In this document: positions 1 to 10,509 of the stretch, one piece after another
Numbering within the stretch: the first letter of the stretch is position 1
Layout: every line of letters begins with the position of its first letter
Assembly: GCF_901000735.1 (NCBI RefSeq)
Contig: NC_081544.1
Coordinates: 16,869,980 to 16,933,979, forward strand
Length of the DNA stretch: 64,000 nucleotides
From: Corylus avellana
Taxonomy: Eukaryota; Streptophyta; Magnoliopsida; Fagales; Betulaceae
Direction of reading: 5' to 3'
Notes under the pieces: generated by a model
Told to the model about the DNA's origin: nothing
What the model saw: the letters and a program-made list of their open reading frames with translations, nothing else
The model's database searches: none
Translations under genes and position numbers: made by a program

Positions 1-2003
1 CGCCTTCCACAAGGATGCCTGGTACTCCATTCCCAACATTATTTGGATCCAAATTCACAAATTCTGGAATGGAGTGCACATTGGAGGAGCGGAGTCCACT
101 CACTCATGGGGATTGCCTTTCCCATACCTAATCACGTACATTCTTCAGAAAAAGGGCCTCAAGGGCACCACAACTGATGAGCCAGTCACTACTACTCCCA
201 TATTTGGCATTTGCCAATGGAATAAGAGCTGCTCCCATATGCCCTGGGTACCCCCAGCACCAGCAGCTGGTGAAGAAGAGAGTGAGGCCGAGCCAATCGC
301 CAAAGACGAACTGGCAACTGAGCTAGCAGTAGCAGAGGAGGTGGAGGCCCCGATCATTTTATGAGCCGCACAGTACCGCTCCCTTAATGAAGAGATGTCG
401 GGCCTTCGGAAAGAGCTAGCTGATCAAAGAAGGGAGGCTAGGGAAGATAAAACACTGATGGATCAACGAGTAGCTGCCTTGGAAGAATTGATGCGGTCCA
501 TACTTAGCTGTTTGCCACCACCATCTGGAGCATCTGCTTCTGGACAGCACATAGATAGGACCACCGTCTAGCTGAAGATGTAAAACTTAGCGCTCATAGG
601 AGGCGCCCTATACTCTATCCTTTTATTTTGTTTAAGTTAATATTTTATCTTTAGTTTTGTTCCTTTTTACTTGTTTTTGTGTTTTCTTATTTATTAGGGA
701 CAAGTGGGCTTCACATCAAATTTGGGGGTGTGCTATGAGCCATGCTTTCCAAGATGATGTCGACCATCTCACGGGTACACTCTTTCCTTTACTTAGACAC
801 ATTGGGGACAATGTGTCATTTAAGTTTGGTAATATGGGCACACATGATTGTTCACACACTTTGTCCCAATTTCAAGTTATTTGTTTGTGTGTTTGTTTTT
901 TTATTTGCCAAAAAAAAAAAAATATGCATGTTCATGTTTGCCCTAAAATTTTAAGCTGATCTAAAAAAATTGTGGCTTGAATTCATCAGTGAGCTTAAAA
1001 TTTTGAACACATGATCTGATGAGTGAATCTATTAGTTTGGTTACTTGTTGAGGACAATTGAAAAAATCACTTGTTTGATCTAATCACACAAGCACATTAG
1101 CACATAATTTGTGGGCTATGACATGAGGTCTAATATGTGTGTTTCTACATCTTGGATGAAATTGGATGAATTATTAGATGACACAGTGGCATATATATTG
1201 TGAAAATATATATATATATATAATAATAATAAATGATCATTGCTGGGCTTTTCATTGAGTAACTGGACCTGTTGCCCCAAAGCATTGAGTGTTCACGTCA
1301 AAAGGTGAAAATTTTTGATTTCATCAATGTCATGGTTAGTTTGGTTTTGTAGCCTCTTTGACTCGAGTTAGTAGGTCCTTAGGGGTGTCTCTACACCTAA
1401 AGCCCTAAACCATCTGGTTTGGGAGTCATTGACTTAACACTCGCTACAAGAGTCAATTGGAAAGCTTAAAGGAACCAAACATTGCACAACTTGACCAAAA
1501 AAAAAAAAGGAAATATGCCATGGTTGTTCATTCTAATAGGGATTCTAGTAAATTTTGAGAGATGGAGACATTACATGTTGGAAAGATTTGGAAGCCTCAT
1601 AATTTTGTGCTAATTCACTGTACACAAATTTCAAACTTGTGATGATTTAGTATGTCCTTTGTAAGTAATTACACTTTGAGGTTCCAATTCATTGTGAAGA
1701 TTGAGTTCATCTTTTTAAGCTTGCTTATGAATGAAAATCATAATCTTGAAGTGATATTTTAATTTCTGGGATAACACGAACTATGCATGATGTTTGTGGG
1801 TAACATTTATGGAAAACCCTCACGAGACTTCACTCGTCCTCTAGGGAATTCCTAGAAGTTTAAAAGGCTTGTTGCATTGTTGCATATGCTAAATGCAATC
1901 GTACATCCCACAAAAGATGGATTTATCTTTTTGTTCTCTGTTTTTCACTTTTGTTGTTAGTTTTGTAATGCTAAGGGACTAGCAATATGTAAGTTTGGGG
2001 GTG
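1..2003 (+). mobile_element. LTR retrotransposon C, 3' internal region
   Basis: This is the internal 3' end of a non-autonomous LTR element whose 3' LTR starts at 2004. The region matches element B 12490-13700 in order: a box reading TTAAACTTAGCGCTCA-like near 580-600, a polypurine-like AAATTTGGGGGTGTG box near 719-733, a weaker one near 823-836, then AT-rich non-coding sequence. The true polypurine tract AAGTTTGGGGGTG (1991-2003) abuts the LTR. Apart from the ORF at 2-364 I see no coding sequence; a (TA)n run lies near 1204-1222. The 5' part lies outside the window. Confidence 0.8.
2..364 (+). pseudogene. plant transposon protein fragment (gypsy-associated), 3' end
   Basis: An open frame enters from the left edge and stops at TGA 362-364, giving 120 residues. 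The N-terminal half (AFHKDAWYSIPNIIWIQIHK, then WGLPFPYLITYILQKKGL) resembles the conserved core of the 'putative plant transposon protein' domain common in plant gypsy-type elements; the residues are seen and the family is from memory. The C-terminal half is low complexity and acidic (EEESEAEP, AVAEEVEAP). It belongs to element C. Downstream, 365-570 keeps coding-like composition but is in another frame. No enzyme function can be assigned. Confidence 0.5.
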
Positions 2004-2702
2004 TGTTAAGTGCTAAAATTTTTATATTTTCATCCCTTAACTTAGATGTTTTAATCCTTTGGTTTTAGTTAATTAGGCCATTTTAATTCCTTTTTGTGTT
2101 TTCCATACTTTTGCAGGCTTTTGGAAGAAAATGAAGTAAATCTGGAAGATTTGGGCTTAAAGAGAGAAGATTGTAAAAATGGAAGCCCCTGACACTGCGA
2201 TCGATCACAGGTTCCTTGCGATCGAGCGGAGTACCAGATAAGACAAAGCATGAAGCAGGCCACGAGCGATCGAGCGCACAACAGAAGAGGCTCAATCGCA
2301 GACCTACGATCGAGCGCACACGGGTTACGATCGATCGCACCCGTGCGCAAGAGACACATCAAAGCTGCGGCTAGATTGCCATTATTTCCATATTAGGGTT
2401 TTCGAACTCCCAATTGTAATAGGTTTTGAAACCCTACGAAATTCGTAGGTTTACTAGTTTGTCAAGGACTTCTAAAACCTATAAATAGACCCTTAAGCCT
2501 CTAGCATATGTATGCTTTGTAAGGAGAAGAATTGGAGGTCTTCAAGTTCAAGTTTCAGGTTTATTCTTTTCCTTTCTTTTATTTTATTTTATGAAGATGT
2601 TTAACATCAACTTTATGTGTAACTAATTTAATTAGTAGGGCTAGATTGAAGCCCTAGTTATGTTTTGTTAATATTCAATATTGGCGCCTTTGTGATGATA
2701 TT
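2004..2702 (+). repeat. LTR of element C, first half
   Basis: The LTR begins TGTTAAGTGC immediately after the polypurine tract. It aligns with the start of element B's 5' LTR (2703 onward), including a TATA box (TATAAATAG, 2480-2488) and the CpG-rich GCGATCGA motif cluster near 2197-2345. It breaks off at ATATT (2698-2702) where element B inserted and resumes at 15270. Confidence 0.85.
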
Positions 2703-4086
2703 TGTTAAGTGCTAAAATATTCATATTTTCAGCCCTTAACTTGCATGTTTTAATCCTTTGGTTCTAGTTAATTAGGTTATTTTAATTCCTTTTTGTATTT
2801 TCCATACTTTTGTAGGCTTTTGGAAGAAAATGAAGTAAATCTGGAAGATTTGGGCTCAAAGAGAAAAAATGGGAAAAATGGGAGCTCCTGACACTGCGAT
2901 CGATCACAAGTTCCCTGCGATCGAGCGCAGTACCAGAAGACAAAGCATGAAGCAGGCCACGAGCGCTTGAGCGCACAACAGAAGAGGCTCGATAGCAGAC
3001 CTGCGATCGAGCGCACACGGGTTGCGATCGATCGCACCCGTGCGCAAGAGACACATTAAAGTTGTGGCCAAATTGTCATTCTTTCTATATTAGGGTTTTC
3101 CAACTCCCAATTGTAATAGGTTTTGAAACCCTACAAAATTCCTAGGTTTACTAGTTTGTCAAGGACTTCTAAAGCCTATAAATAGACCCTTAAGTCTCTA
3201 GAGTTGGAGACTTTTAGAGGGAGAAGAATTGCAGCTCTTCTAGTTCAAGTTTCGGGTTTATTCTTTTCCTTTCTTTTCTTTTCTTTTATTTGGTGAAGAT
3301 GTTTAACATCAACTTTATGTGTAGCTAATTTATTTAGTAGAGCTAGATTGAAGCCTTAGTTATGTTTAGTTAATATTTCAATATTGACGCCTTTGTAATG
3401 ATCTTGTTGTGCTATTTAACTTGATTAATACCTGCTTGCATGAATTCCTCATATGTGTGTGCCTGATCAACATATGCATGTGGTATGGACTAATTAGTTA
3501 AATCAATTCGGATGGCTGAGTCTTGGGTTTAATAAAAGTAACAAAAGAATCCACACCGCGGTTCTTGGGTTTATCAACATGGGGAACCGGGAGTATACGC
3601 CCATACCCTAGGCCTCATGTGTTTGTCGATTTCCATAGAGTATATGCGTTCCTAAGGAACAACTTAGTATACACCATGCTAAATCCCTTAGAAAACAAAA
3701 GAGTTAGAGTATACACCATGCCTAACTCTTCGCTTAGGGAAATCTATAGCTTAAAGAGTATATGCCATGCCCTTAGGTTGACAAACATTAGATATGCATA
3801 ACTTGATCAAAGCATTGGTATATTGTTATATTAGCTGAATATAATTAGTGGTGAATATCAAAGCCCTACCTTTAGCATTTCATTTATCTGTATTATCTTT
3901 TTATTTCTTTTTCACAATATCAATTCAGTGACAAGTTGATATTTTTAATTAATTCTAAATAAAATCACAATCCTCGTAGGATCGACCTCGTACTTACTGC
4001 ACTATACTATTGTTTTGATCTTGTGCACTTGCGAGTTAAAACGTACAGTTATTTATCTATTAATTTAGGTACATATTTGGACAACA
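2703..4086 (+). repeat. 5' LTR of element B
   Basis: Begins TGTTAAGTGC and ends TTGGACAACA, followed six bases later by the primer-binding site. The TATA box is at 3177-3185. A GCGATCGAGCGC-type motif cluster occupies 2895-3045. The 3410-3830 stretch reads as a small ORF (3523-3801), but it is shared with the 3' LTR copy without coding constraint and is not a gene. Confidence 0.88.
3177..3185 (+). promoter_or_regulatory. LTR TATA box
   Basis: TATAAATAG lies in the middle of the B LTR; the same box occurs at 2480-2488 (LTR C) and 14355-14363 (B 3' LTR). Its orientation agrees with the primer site and gag, so it is the likely retroelement promoter. Confidence 0.6.
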
Positions 4087-4092
4087 AGTTTT

Positions 4093-4110
4093 TGGCGCCG
4101 TTGCAGGGGA
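4093..4110 (+). other. primer-binding site, tRNA-Asp
   Basis: TGGCGCCGTTGCAGGGGA is complementary to the 3' end of plant tRNA-Asp(GTC) with one mismatch. It starts six bases after the 5' LTR and fixes the plus orientation of element B. Confidence 0.85.
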
Positions 4111-4418
4111 TTGTTTGATTTTGTTTGGAATTTTTTCTTTTAATTTTTTCCAGCTTTAAATTTTTCTGTTTTTATTGTCTTTTACGTAGTTTCTGTGCCT
4201 CTGGAGGTGCGCTCGAGCGCCCAACCAGGGTGATCGAGCGTACCTCATGATGCAATCGATTGCACATCCAGAGAGCAGCACAGTACTACGATAATTATAG
4301 TTCTTTTTTTTTTTTTTAATGCAGGGTCAGTTGAGTCTGCATCTTCGTTAGTTTTATTTTCAAATTTGTTTTTAGTTTTCCTTTTTATTTTAATGTTTTG
4401 TTATTTTCACCTTCACAC

Positions 4419-5189
4419 ATGTGGGGCGGCACTCCGACACCCCGTAGACCATGTTCATGTTCCCACGACCCTTATCACAGTGTTAGAGAATGTCCTACAT
4501 TGAGGCAAATTTCTAACTAATACATGAACGCAGCATTCTCTAGACCGGGGAACAGCCGCTATTTTGATTCCTGTAACCCAACATGGAGCCAATAGTCCAA
4601 TCTCTCATGGCAAGCTCAAGCTCCTAGAAATCATTCATATTCCTCTCGATCGGATCCACCACTACAAGATTAGCTGGCTGCCATGCAAAAGACATTAAAT
4701 ATACTTGTAAAATCCATGGCCAATCGAAACATCTCTCCTATTCAGCCAGCCACCCAACTCCAACTATGTGCCACATGTTCTCGTTTTGATCATTCTACTG
4801 AAACGTGTCCTTTGTATTTATCTGCAAATCAGGAGCAAGAGTCAAGGCTGAATAGACTGAAGGGTATGATACACACCTTGGTGACTTCACAACAACAATT
4901 GATGACTAATCAAGAACAAATCAATACAAGGATCGATCAAGCGTTTCAAAGAAATGATCAAGCCATTCAAAGATTAGAAGTACGAATGGAACAATTTGCC
5001 AAGGTGCTGAGTGCATCTCCCATCAATTGGCATCAACAATACCAAGAAGAAGAGTGTCAAAGTCAGTTGATGGAAAATCTCAATGGACAATACATGGAGG
5101 AAGAGTGCACCTACTATCATGCGCAAGCTGTCACCCCAAGGAGAGAAGAGGTGGTTGAAAATCAATTTGAAGAGGGAAAGGAGGTGTAG
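4419..5189 (+). pseudogene. gag-like protein of element B
   Basis: One reading frame runs from ATG 4419 (MWGGTPTP, the same start as in element A) to TAG at 5187-5189, interrupted by in-frame stops at 4518, 4593 and 4671. It carries a damaged zinc-knuckle-like stretch (CSCSHDPYHSVREC) and an intact CX2CX4HX4C knuckle (CATCSRFDHSTETC), then a glutamine-rich predicted coiled coil (EQINTRIDQAFQRNDQAIQR). The stop at 4593 replaces the position after Q/N in the SNQSNLSW motif of element A, consistent with a C-to-T change. It presumably once coated or bound element RNA. It lacks catalytic domains. Confidence 0.7.
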
Positions 5190-5781
5190 ATCGAAGTTCC
5201 ACATGAGCCACATCAGGAAAGAGAAGGAAGCACTAAGATTTTTTCACCATCAGCTCTTATTCCTGAAACACCAAGAGGCCAAGAGAGAAGTCTATTAGAG
5301 CTACCACATGAGCAAATTGAGAACATCAAGATAGAGAAGCTTCCTTAGTTTTCTTCTTACTATATTCTGATTCCCCACCGGATGAGCAACTGTTTGAGAA
5401 AACTTAGAGTGGTCCTCTCCGATCTAGAAACACTCAGAATCACCTTGCACCAGAAAAGATTCATTCCCTTTGGTGCAAGAGAAGGAAAGATTGGTGCTTC
5501 AAGTTTAAAGTACCACCGTCTGGCTGAAAACGTTAAACTTAGCGCTCATCAGAGGCACCTCATAGCATATCCTTTTTATTTTGTTGTTTGTTTTATTTTA
5601 TTTTATTTTTATTTTGTTTTTGTTTTCCTTTGTGTTTTATTTTACCTTAGTGTTTTAATGTTTCAAGTTCCTGGTCAATATTGTTACATTCTGTTACTGC
5701 GATTGAGTGCACCCTGAGTGCGATCGAGCGTAGTAACCAACTTTTGGCTGTATTGCATTCTGTCAGTGCGATCAAGCACAC
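5190..5781 (+). other. post-gag region of element B
   Basis: This stretch has no gene. It includes a box CGTCTGGCTGAAAACGTTAAACTTAGCGCTCA-like (5517-5550) that recurs at 12505-12535 and 568-598, then a T-rich stretch and a GCGATCGAGCG motif cluster (5700-5775). Element A inserts after CACAC 5777-5781. Confidence 0.6.
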
Positions 5782-7293
5782 TGATGTGGTATTTTTGTAA
5801 CCAAAAATATCAATTATAAAATTACCACTCGCAATAGGACGAATCTTTGTAGGATACGGCTATAGAGAGGGTGTCGAACCTCAAGGACTGCAGGGGCTTT
5901 ATTATCAAAATTCGAAAGATTAAACTTAACTTAATTAAAAAGAGAATTGATTTGATTTTTAAAAAAACTTAAAGTGTATGAAAATAAAAGAGATTTAAAA
6001 TAAGAGAGAGTGTAGGGTATTGACTTCACCTCTATCCGCACAACAATGGTTAGTCATAATTAATCTCAGAAATTCATTCTATGCATGTTATAAATAAATA
6101 AGAAATTACCTTATTAAAGAATAAGCATAATCTATCTTCGGTTGGCATGGATCCTCCACCTAACCACTAAGATGCGGTACAACCCGCCTTCCCTAGGTAT
6201 AAATTATCAAATTCTTTAACAGGATATATATAATCAATAAATAAGTATAACCCATCTTCGGTTGGCACGGACTGTCTACCTAAATTACACTAAACTATGG
6301 TGTAGTACAATCCGTCTTCCCTAGGCATGGCCTACCAAATCCTATTGATCATATGTCAATTAAGCCCATCGTATAACCATCATTCTCATAATCACATAAA
6401 ACAAGAATGATTTGAGATCAATAAAAGTAAAATACTTTCTAAGACAAGAGAAGAATTTCACAAATATTAATTTTGGAATTTAAGAACAATTGCATTTAAT
6501 ATGAAGAATAGAAATCAATTGTAGCAATCCTCATAGTTATACAATCAACATGCATAAATTGAAAATCTAGAAATTAAATACAATCAAACCATTGTGCTTG
6601 GATAGGGTTACATCAATACCCCACGAAGGGGTTTAGCTGCACATGATCTTCTAAGCTTCAAAGACAATTTTCTGATTTCTAACTCTAGGAAGCGGTGTCT
6701 TTTTTCTCAATGCTTAGAGGCCTATTTATAGGGCTTAGGGGAGTCCTAGAAGCCCTAGGAATCCTAGAAATTTCGGAGATTTAAGTCCAAGTCCAATTAG
6801 GATAAAGAAAACCTAAGTCCAAATCGGAATAGGATTCGCCCAGAATTACGTTCCTATCTTGCAGGGCGATTTTGGCATTTTGACACTCCGAATTAGGAAA
6901 ATTCTATTTCACAATGATTTGTAGAAATTTGAGTTAGCTTTCCAGTACCACTTGAATCACCTCAATCGGATATTTTGGATGAAAGTTATGGCCAAAATAC
7001 CAAGACATGCAGAATCCAAATTTGAATCCAATCCGATTTTGAGTCCAATTTGAGAAATTTCAAATTAATCCCTTCCTTTATTTGATTAAACACAACATAT
7101 AGGTCCTCTCTTATGATTGGATAAGCTTAATCATCTCAAAGTGTGCTTTTAAGCCCAAAATCAGTGGAATTAATTGCATCTTTATTTATAACCTGAAAAC
7201 ACAAAAACAAAACAAAATCAAACAAATAACAACGCTAAGGAATTAACATATGCAAATTAAGGGGCTTGAATATGCAACATTCGACGCTTATCA
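5782..7293 (-). repeat. 3' LTR of element A
   Basis: On the plus strand it reads TGATGTGGTATT to GACGCTTATCA. The minus-strand TATA box (TATAAATAGG) is at 6721-6730. The CACCCCCAAACTTA that follows at 7294-7307 is the polypurine tract on the minus strand. Confidence 0.88.
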
Positions 7294-9224
7294 CACCCCC
7301 AAACTTACATATTGCTAGTCCCTTAGCAATACAAAACAAAAAATAAACTGAAAACAAAAAGACAAGTCCATCTTTCGTGGGATATATGATTGCATTTAGC
7401 GTATGCAACAAGCCTTTTAAACCCCTAGGCATTCCCTAGAGGACAAGTGAAGTCTCGTGAGGGTTTTTCAGGAATGATACCCACAAAATTGTCATCATTA
7501 TGTCATTCAAAAGGATAAAGCATCACAAAAATAATGGTTCTCATTCATTAGCAAGCTTAAAATTATAAACTCCATCTTCAAAATTCCAAAGAATTTACAA
7601 GTCAAATCACTTATAAATGGCAGATTGAGATACACAAATTTCAATTAGTGCAAAGTGAACTAACACATAGTCATGAGGCTTCAAAATAATTCCAATATGA
7701 ATGAATCACCATCTCAGAATTCATTGGACTTCATATCAAATGAAGCAATCAAGGCATACATTTTTTTTTTTTTGTAGGCTTTGCAATGCTTAGCTCCCTT
7801 AAGCTTTCTAGTTGACCCATGTATCGAGTGTTAAGTCAATGTCTCCCAAACCAAATGACTTTAGGGCATTAGGTGTGAAGACACCCCTAAGGACTTACTA
7901 ACTCAAGTCAAAAAGGCTACAAAGCTAAGCTAGCCATTTTATTAATCAACCCAAAAATTTCACTTTTTGATGCGAACACTCACTGCTTAATGAGGCAAGA
8001 GGTCCGGTTACTCAGCGAAAAATTCAAACTTGATTTTTTTTTTTTTTTTAATTTTTTATACATGTATAGCATGCCAAAGTTATTCATCCAATATGTCACC
8101 CAACAGAATTCAAGACATTGAAAACAAACATAATTGGTCTCATAATTCATACCTCACAAACATGTGCTAGTGTGCTCAAGATAGATTTAAATTGAAACAA
8201 GAAGCATCTTATGTTGCCGAAAGTAAGTAACAAGACTCAAAATTCCTAAGTCATATGATCACGTGTTCATAACTTTAAGCCTATCAATGAAATTTAAACC
8301 AGAATCAAAGCTCAACCATATGCTTAAGAATGACATAACAACAAAAATGGACCATGTTTTATTTTTCCATACCCCCAAACTTGAATCATACATTGTCCCC
8401 AATGTATGTATAGAACTAAAGAATAAGATCAAGAGTATAGGAATACCTGAATGAGAAGATGAGAGCATATCATACCCCCAAACTTGAATGCAAAAATACA
8501 TGTCCCAAAAATAAAGTGATACTCCAACCAAATACGAATCAAGTGCACACATTGTTGTAAAAATATAAACAAAGAATGAAGCAACAATGGATAAAAAAAA
8601 CCTGGATGGAGATCAGATGCCCTGGTGGAGTGAAGTTCAAGTGCACAGAGCCTGCACTCGATCCTATGAAACTGACTCATCTAGTCAAAATGTATGGAAT
8701 CCGCCAAGTCAACGGAATCCACATCCTTGATGCGCGCAGTGTTCTTTGACCCTTCAGTTTAAATTTGAAGCACCAATCTTTTCTTCTCTTGGACCAAAGA
8801 GAATAAATTTTACCCACAAATAGGTAATTCCAAATGTCAGCATATCGAGGTAGATCCTTCTGAGTATTCCCAAACAATTTCTCATCCGAAAATGAATCAT
8901 GAATTGGAATAAAATGAGGAGAATACTTAGGGAGTTTTTCTACCTCAATGGTCTCTTTTTGCTAGTTTAACAGCCCTAACAGACTACCCTCCTAGCCTCT
9001 TAGTAAGTCATAAGAAATAATGACCAGGATAGTGTCATATGTCCCTAAAATGAAGATTTCAGATTACCTAGAACAGGGGCTCGGGGCTCATATGGCATCT
9101 TGGGAAGAGGAGGTGATGATGAAGAAGCCTTAGTGCTCGCTTCCTTGCCTTTTTCCCGATGTAGATCCTATGGGACCTCAAGTTGCTCCTCATGCCTTTC
9201 TTCCACATGGTTTTCAACCACCTC
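7294..9224 (-). other. element A 3' non-coding region
   Basis: It has no credible gene. It carries the polypurine tract (7294-7307) and two similar internal boxes at about 8371-8386 and 8474-8489 (CATACCCCCAAACTTGAAT on the plus strand). Short minus ORFs near 8429-8877 show weak resemblance to post-gag sequence of element B (5440-5500) and appear decayed. Confidence 0.6.
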
Positions 9225-10090
9225 TCAACTCCTCAGTGTGGTGATAGCTTGTTCATGACAAGAAGTACTTTCTTCCTCCATGTAGTGTCCATCAGGATTG
9301 GCCACCGACTGACTTTGAAACTCTTCTTCTTCCATCCTATTGAGGTGGTTGATGATTTGTTCAACATGAGCTTCCATCTTGGCGTGTATCTCGGTGAAGA
9401 ATAGAGGGGTATAGTGCACATGTTGCGACTCCATAATCTGATTAGCTTCCTTCATTTCGCTAATAACCTTCATCACTTTATTTTGAAAGTCAGCATTTGA
9501 GAGAGGAGGTGGCTCCTCTTGGTATTATTGTTGTGGAGGCGAGTAGATTGAAGATGGCTCCTCTTCGTATTGCTGTTGTGGAGGCCAATAGATGGGTGAT
9601 GGCTCCTCTTTGTGAGCTTCTATCTTGGCAATGGATTGAGAGTTCACCATCTCCTGAACAACCTGACTCACCTCGCTCACAAGTTTCGACATCTTTTCTA
9701 AAAAAATTTCCTGAGAAGCTGACATTTTTTCTTGATAGCAGGACCCATCAGAGGAGGTGGTTTGGTTTGGTATTTCTGTAGTGGAGTTGCTTGATATTGA
9801 GAGGAATATGATTGATCGTTGAACTGCGGATATGGTTGATAGTACAGTTCATGAAATTGTGAAGCATAATTTCCAGGAGCTTGAGCTTGCCACGAGAGAT
9901 TAGACTGGTTGCTCCATGCCGGGTTATAGGGATCAGAATAAAGGTCATTCCCCGGTCTAGAGAACGGTCTGTTCATATGCTCATAAGAATAACTAGAAAA
10001 TTGTCCTGCTGTAGGACAATCTCTAACATGATGATAAGGACTATAGCAATATGAACATGGTCCATGAGGTGTTGGAATGCCTCCCCACAT
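9225..10090 (-). pseudogene. gag-like protein of element A
   Basis: Starts MWGGIPTPHGP at 10090 and encodes a CX2CX4HX4C zinc knuckle (CSYCYSPYHHVRDC), then a NPAWSNQSNLSWQAQAPGNY segment shared with elements B and I, then Q/P-rich and acidic tails (MEEESTSCHEQ). It is split into at least three frames (9698-10090, 9525-9725, 9225-9476) by frameshifts and a stop. The motif order and WSNQSNLSW resemble the C-terminal half of Athila-type gag (from memory). It may bind nucleic acid through the knuckle. No protease or polymerase motifs follow it. Confidence 0.7.
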
Positions 10091-10486
10091 GAACTAACTA
10101 ATAGAATTAACATAAAATAACAACAGAAAAATAAAAATAAAAACTCACAAATGGCCCTTAGGTGCACTGGAAATTTGGATGCCGACTGCTGCTGATGCGC
10201 TCGAGCGTACTTCCATAGATGGGTGTGAGCACAAGAGTGGAGGGCTAGAGCGCAGCTTGTTGAATTCCTGTTGGAATGTGTACTTGCGCTCGATCGCACG
10301 TGAGCTCCGCTTGATCGCAGTCACAGGGACGGGTAGCTACGGACCTGAGTGAAAAAATCAACAAAACCAAAATAAAACACAGAAGAAAAAAAAAATTAAA
10401 TTAGAACCGTAAAATAAAGAAAAATAGAAAAATAAAAATTAAGCTAAAATTAATCCTTAAAATTTGATAATGAAACCGTTAAGCAG

Positions 10487-10504
10487 TCCTCGGCAACGGC
10501 GCCA
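10487..10504 (-). other. primer-binding site, tRNA-Asp (element A)
   Basis: The plus strand reads TCCTCGGCAACGGCGCCA, which equals the 3' end of plant tRNA-Asp with one mismatch. It lies five bases inside the 5' LTR (10510-12029) of minus-strand element A. Confidence 0.85.
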
Positions 10505-10509
10505 AAAAT

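Noticed and set aside
2069..2362. Minus ORFs rich in CDRSQ/ARSQ repeats
   Set aside because: They arise from the CGATCGA motif clusters of the LTR and shift frame between copies.
3523..3801. 92-codon ORF in the 5' LTR of B, repeated at 14797-14979
   Set aside because: It lies inside an LTR, the copies differ by frame-affecting changes, and no protein motif is visible.
2004..4086. One 2.08-kb LTR
   Set aside because: The ATATT target duplication at 2698 and 15265 shows two LTRs of related elements, one inserted in the other.
10497..10504. A tRNA gene at the GGCAACGGCGCCA sequences
   Set aside because: Only the 3' acceptor complement is present, next to LTRs; these are primer-binding sites.
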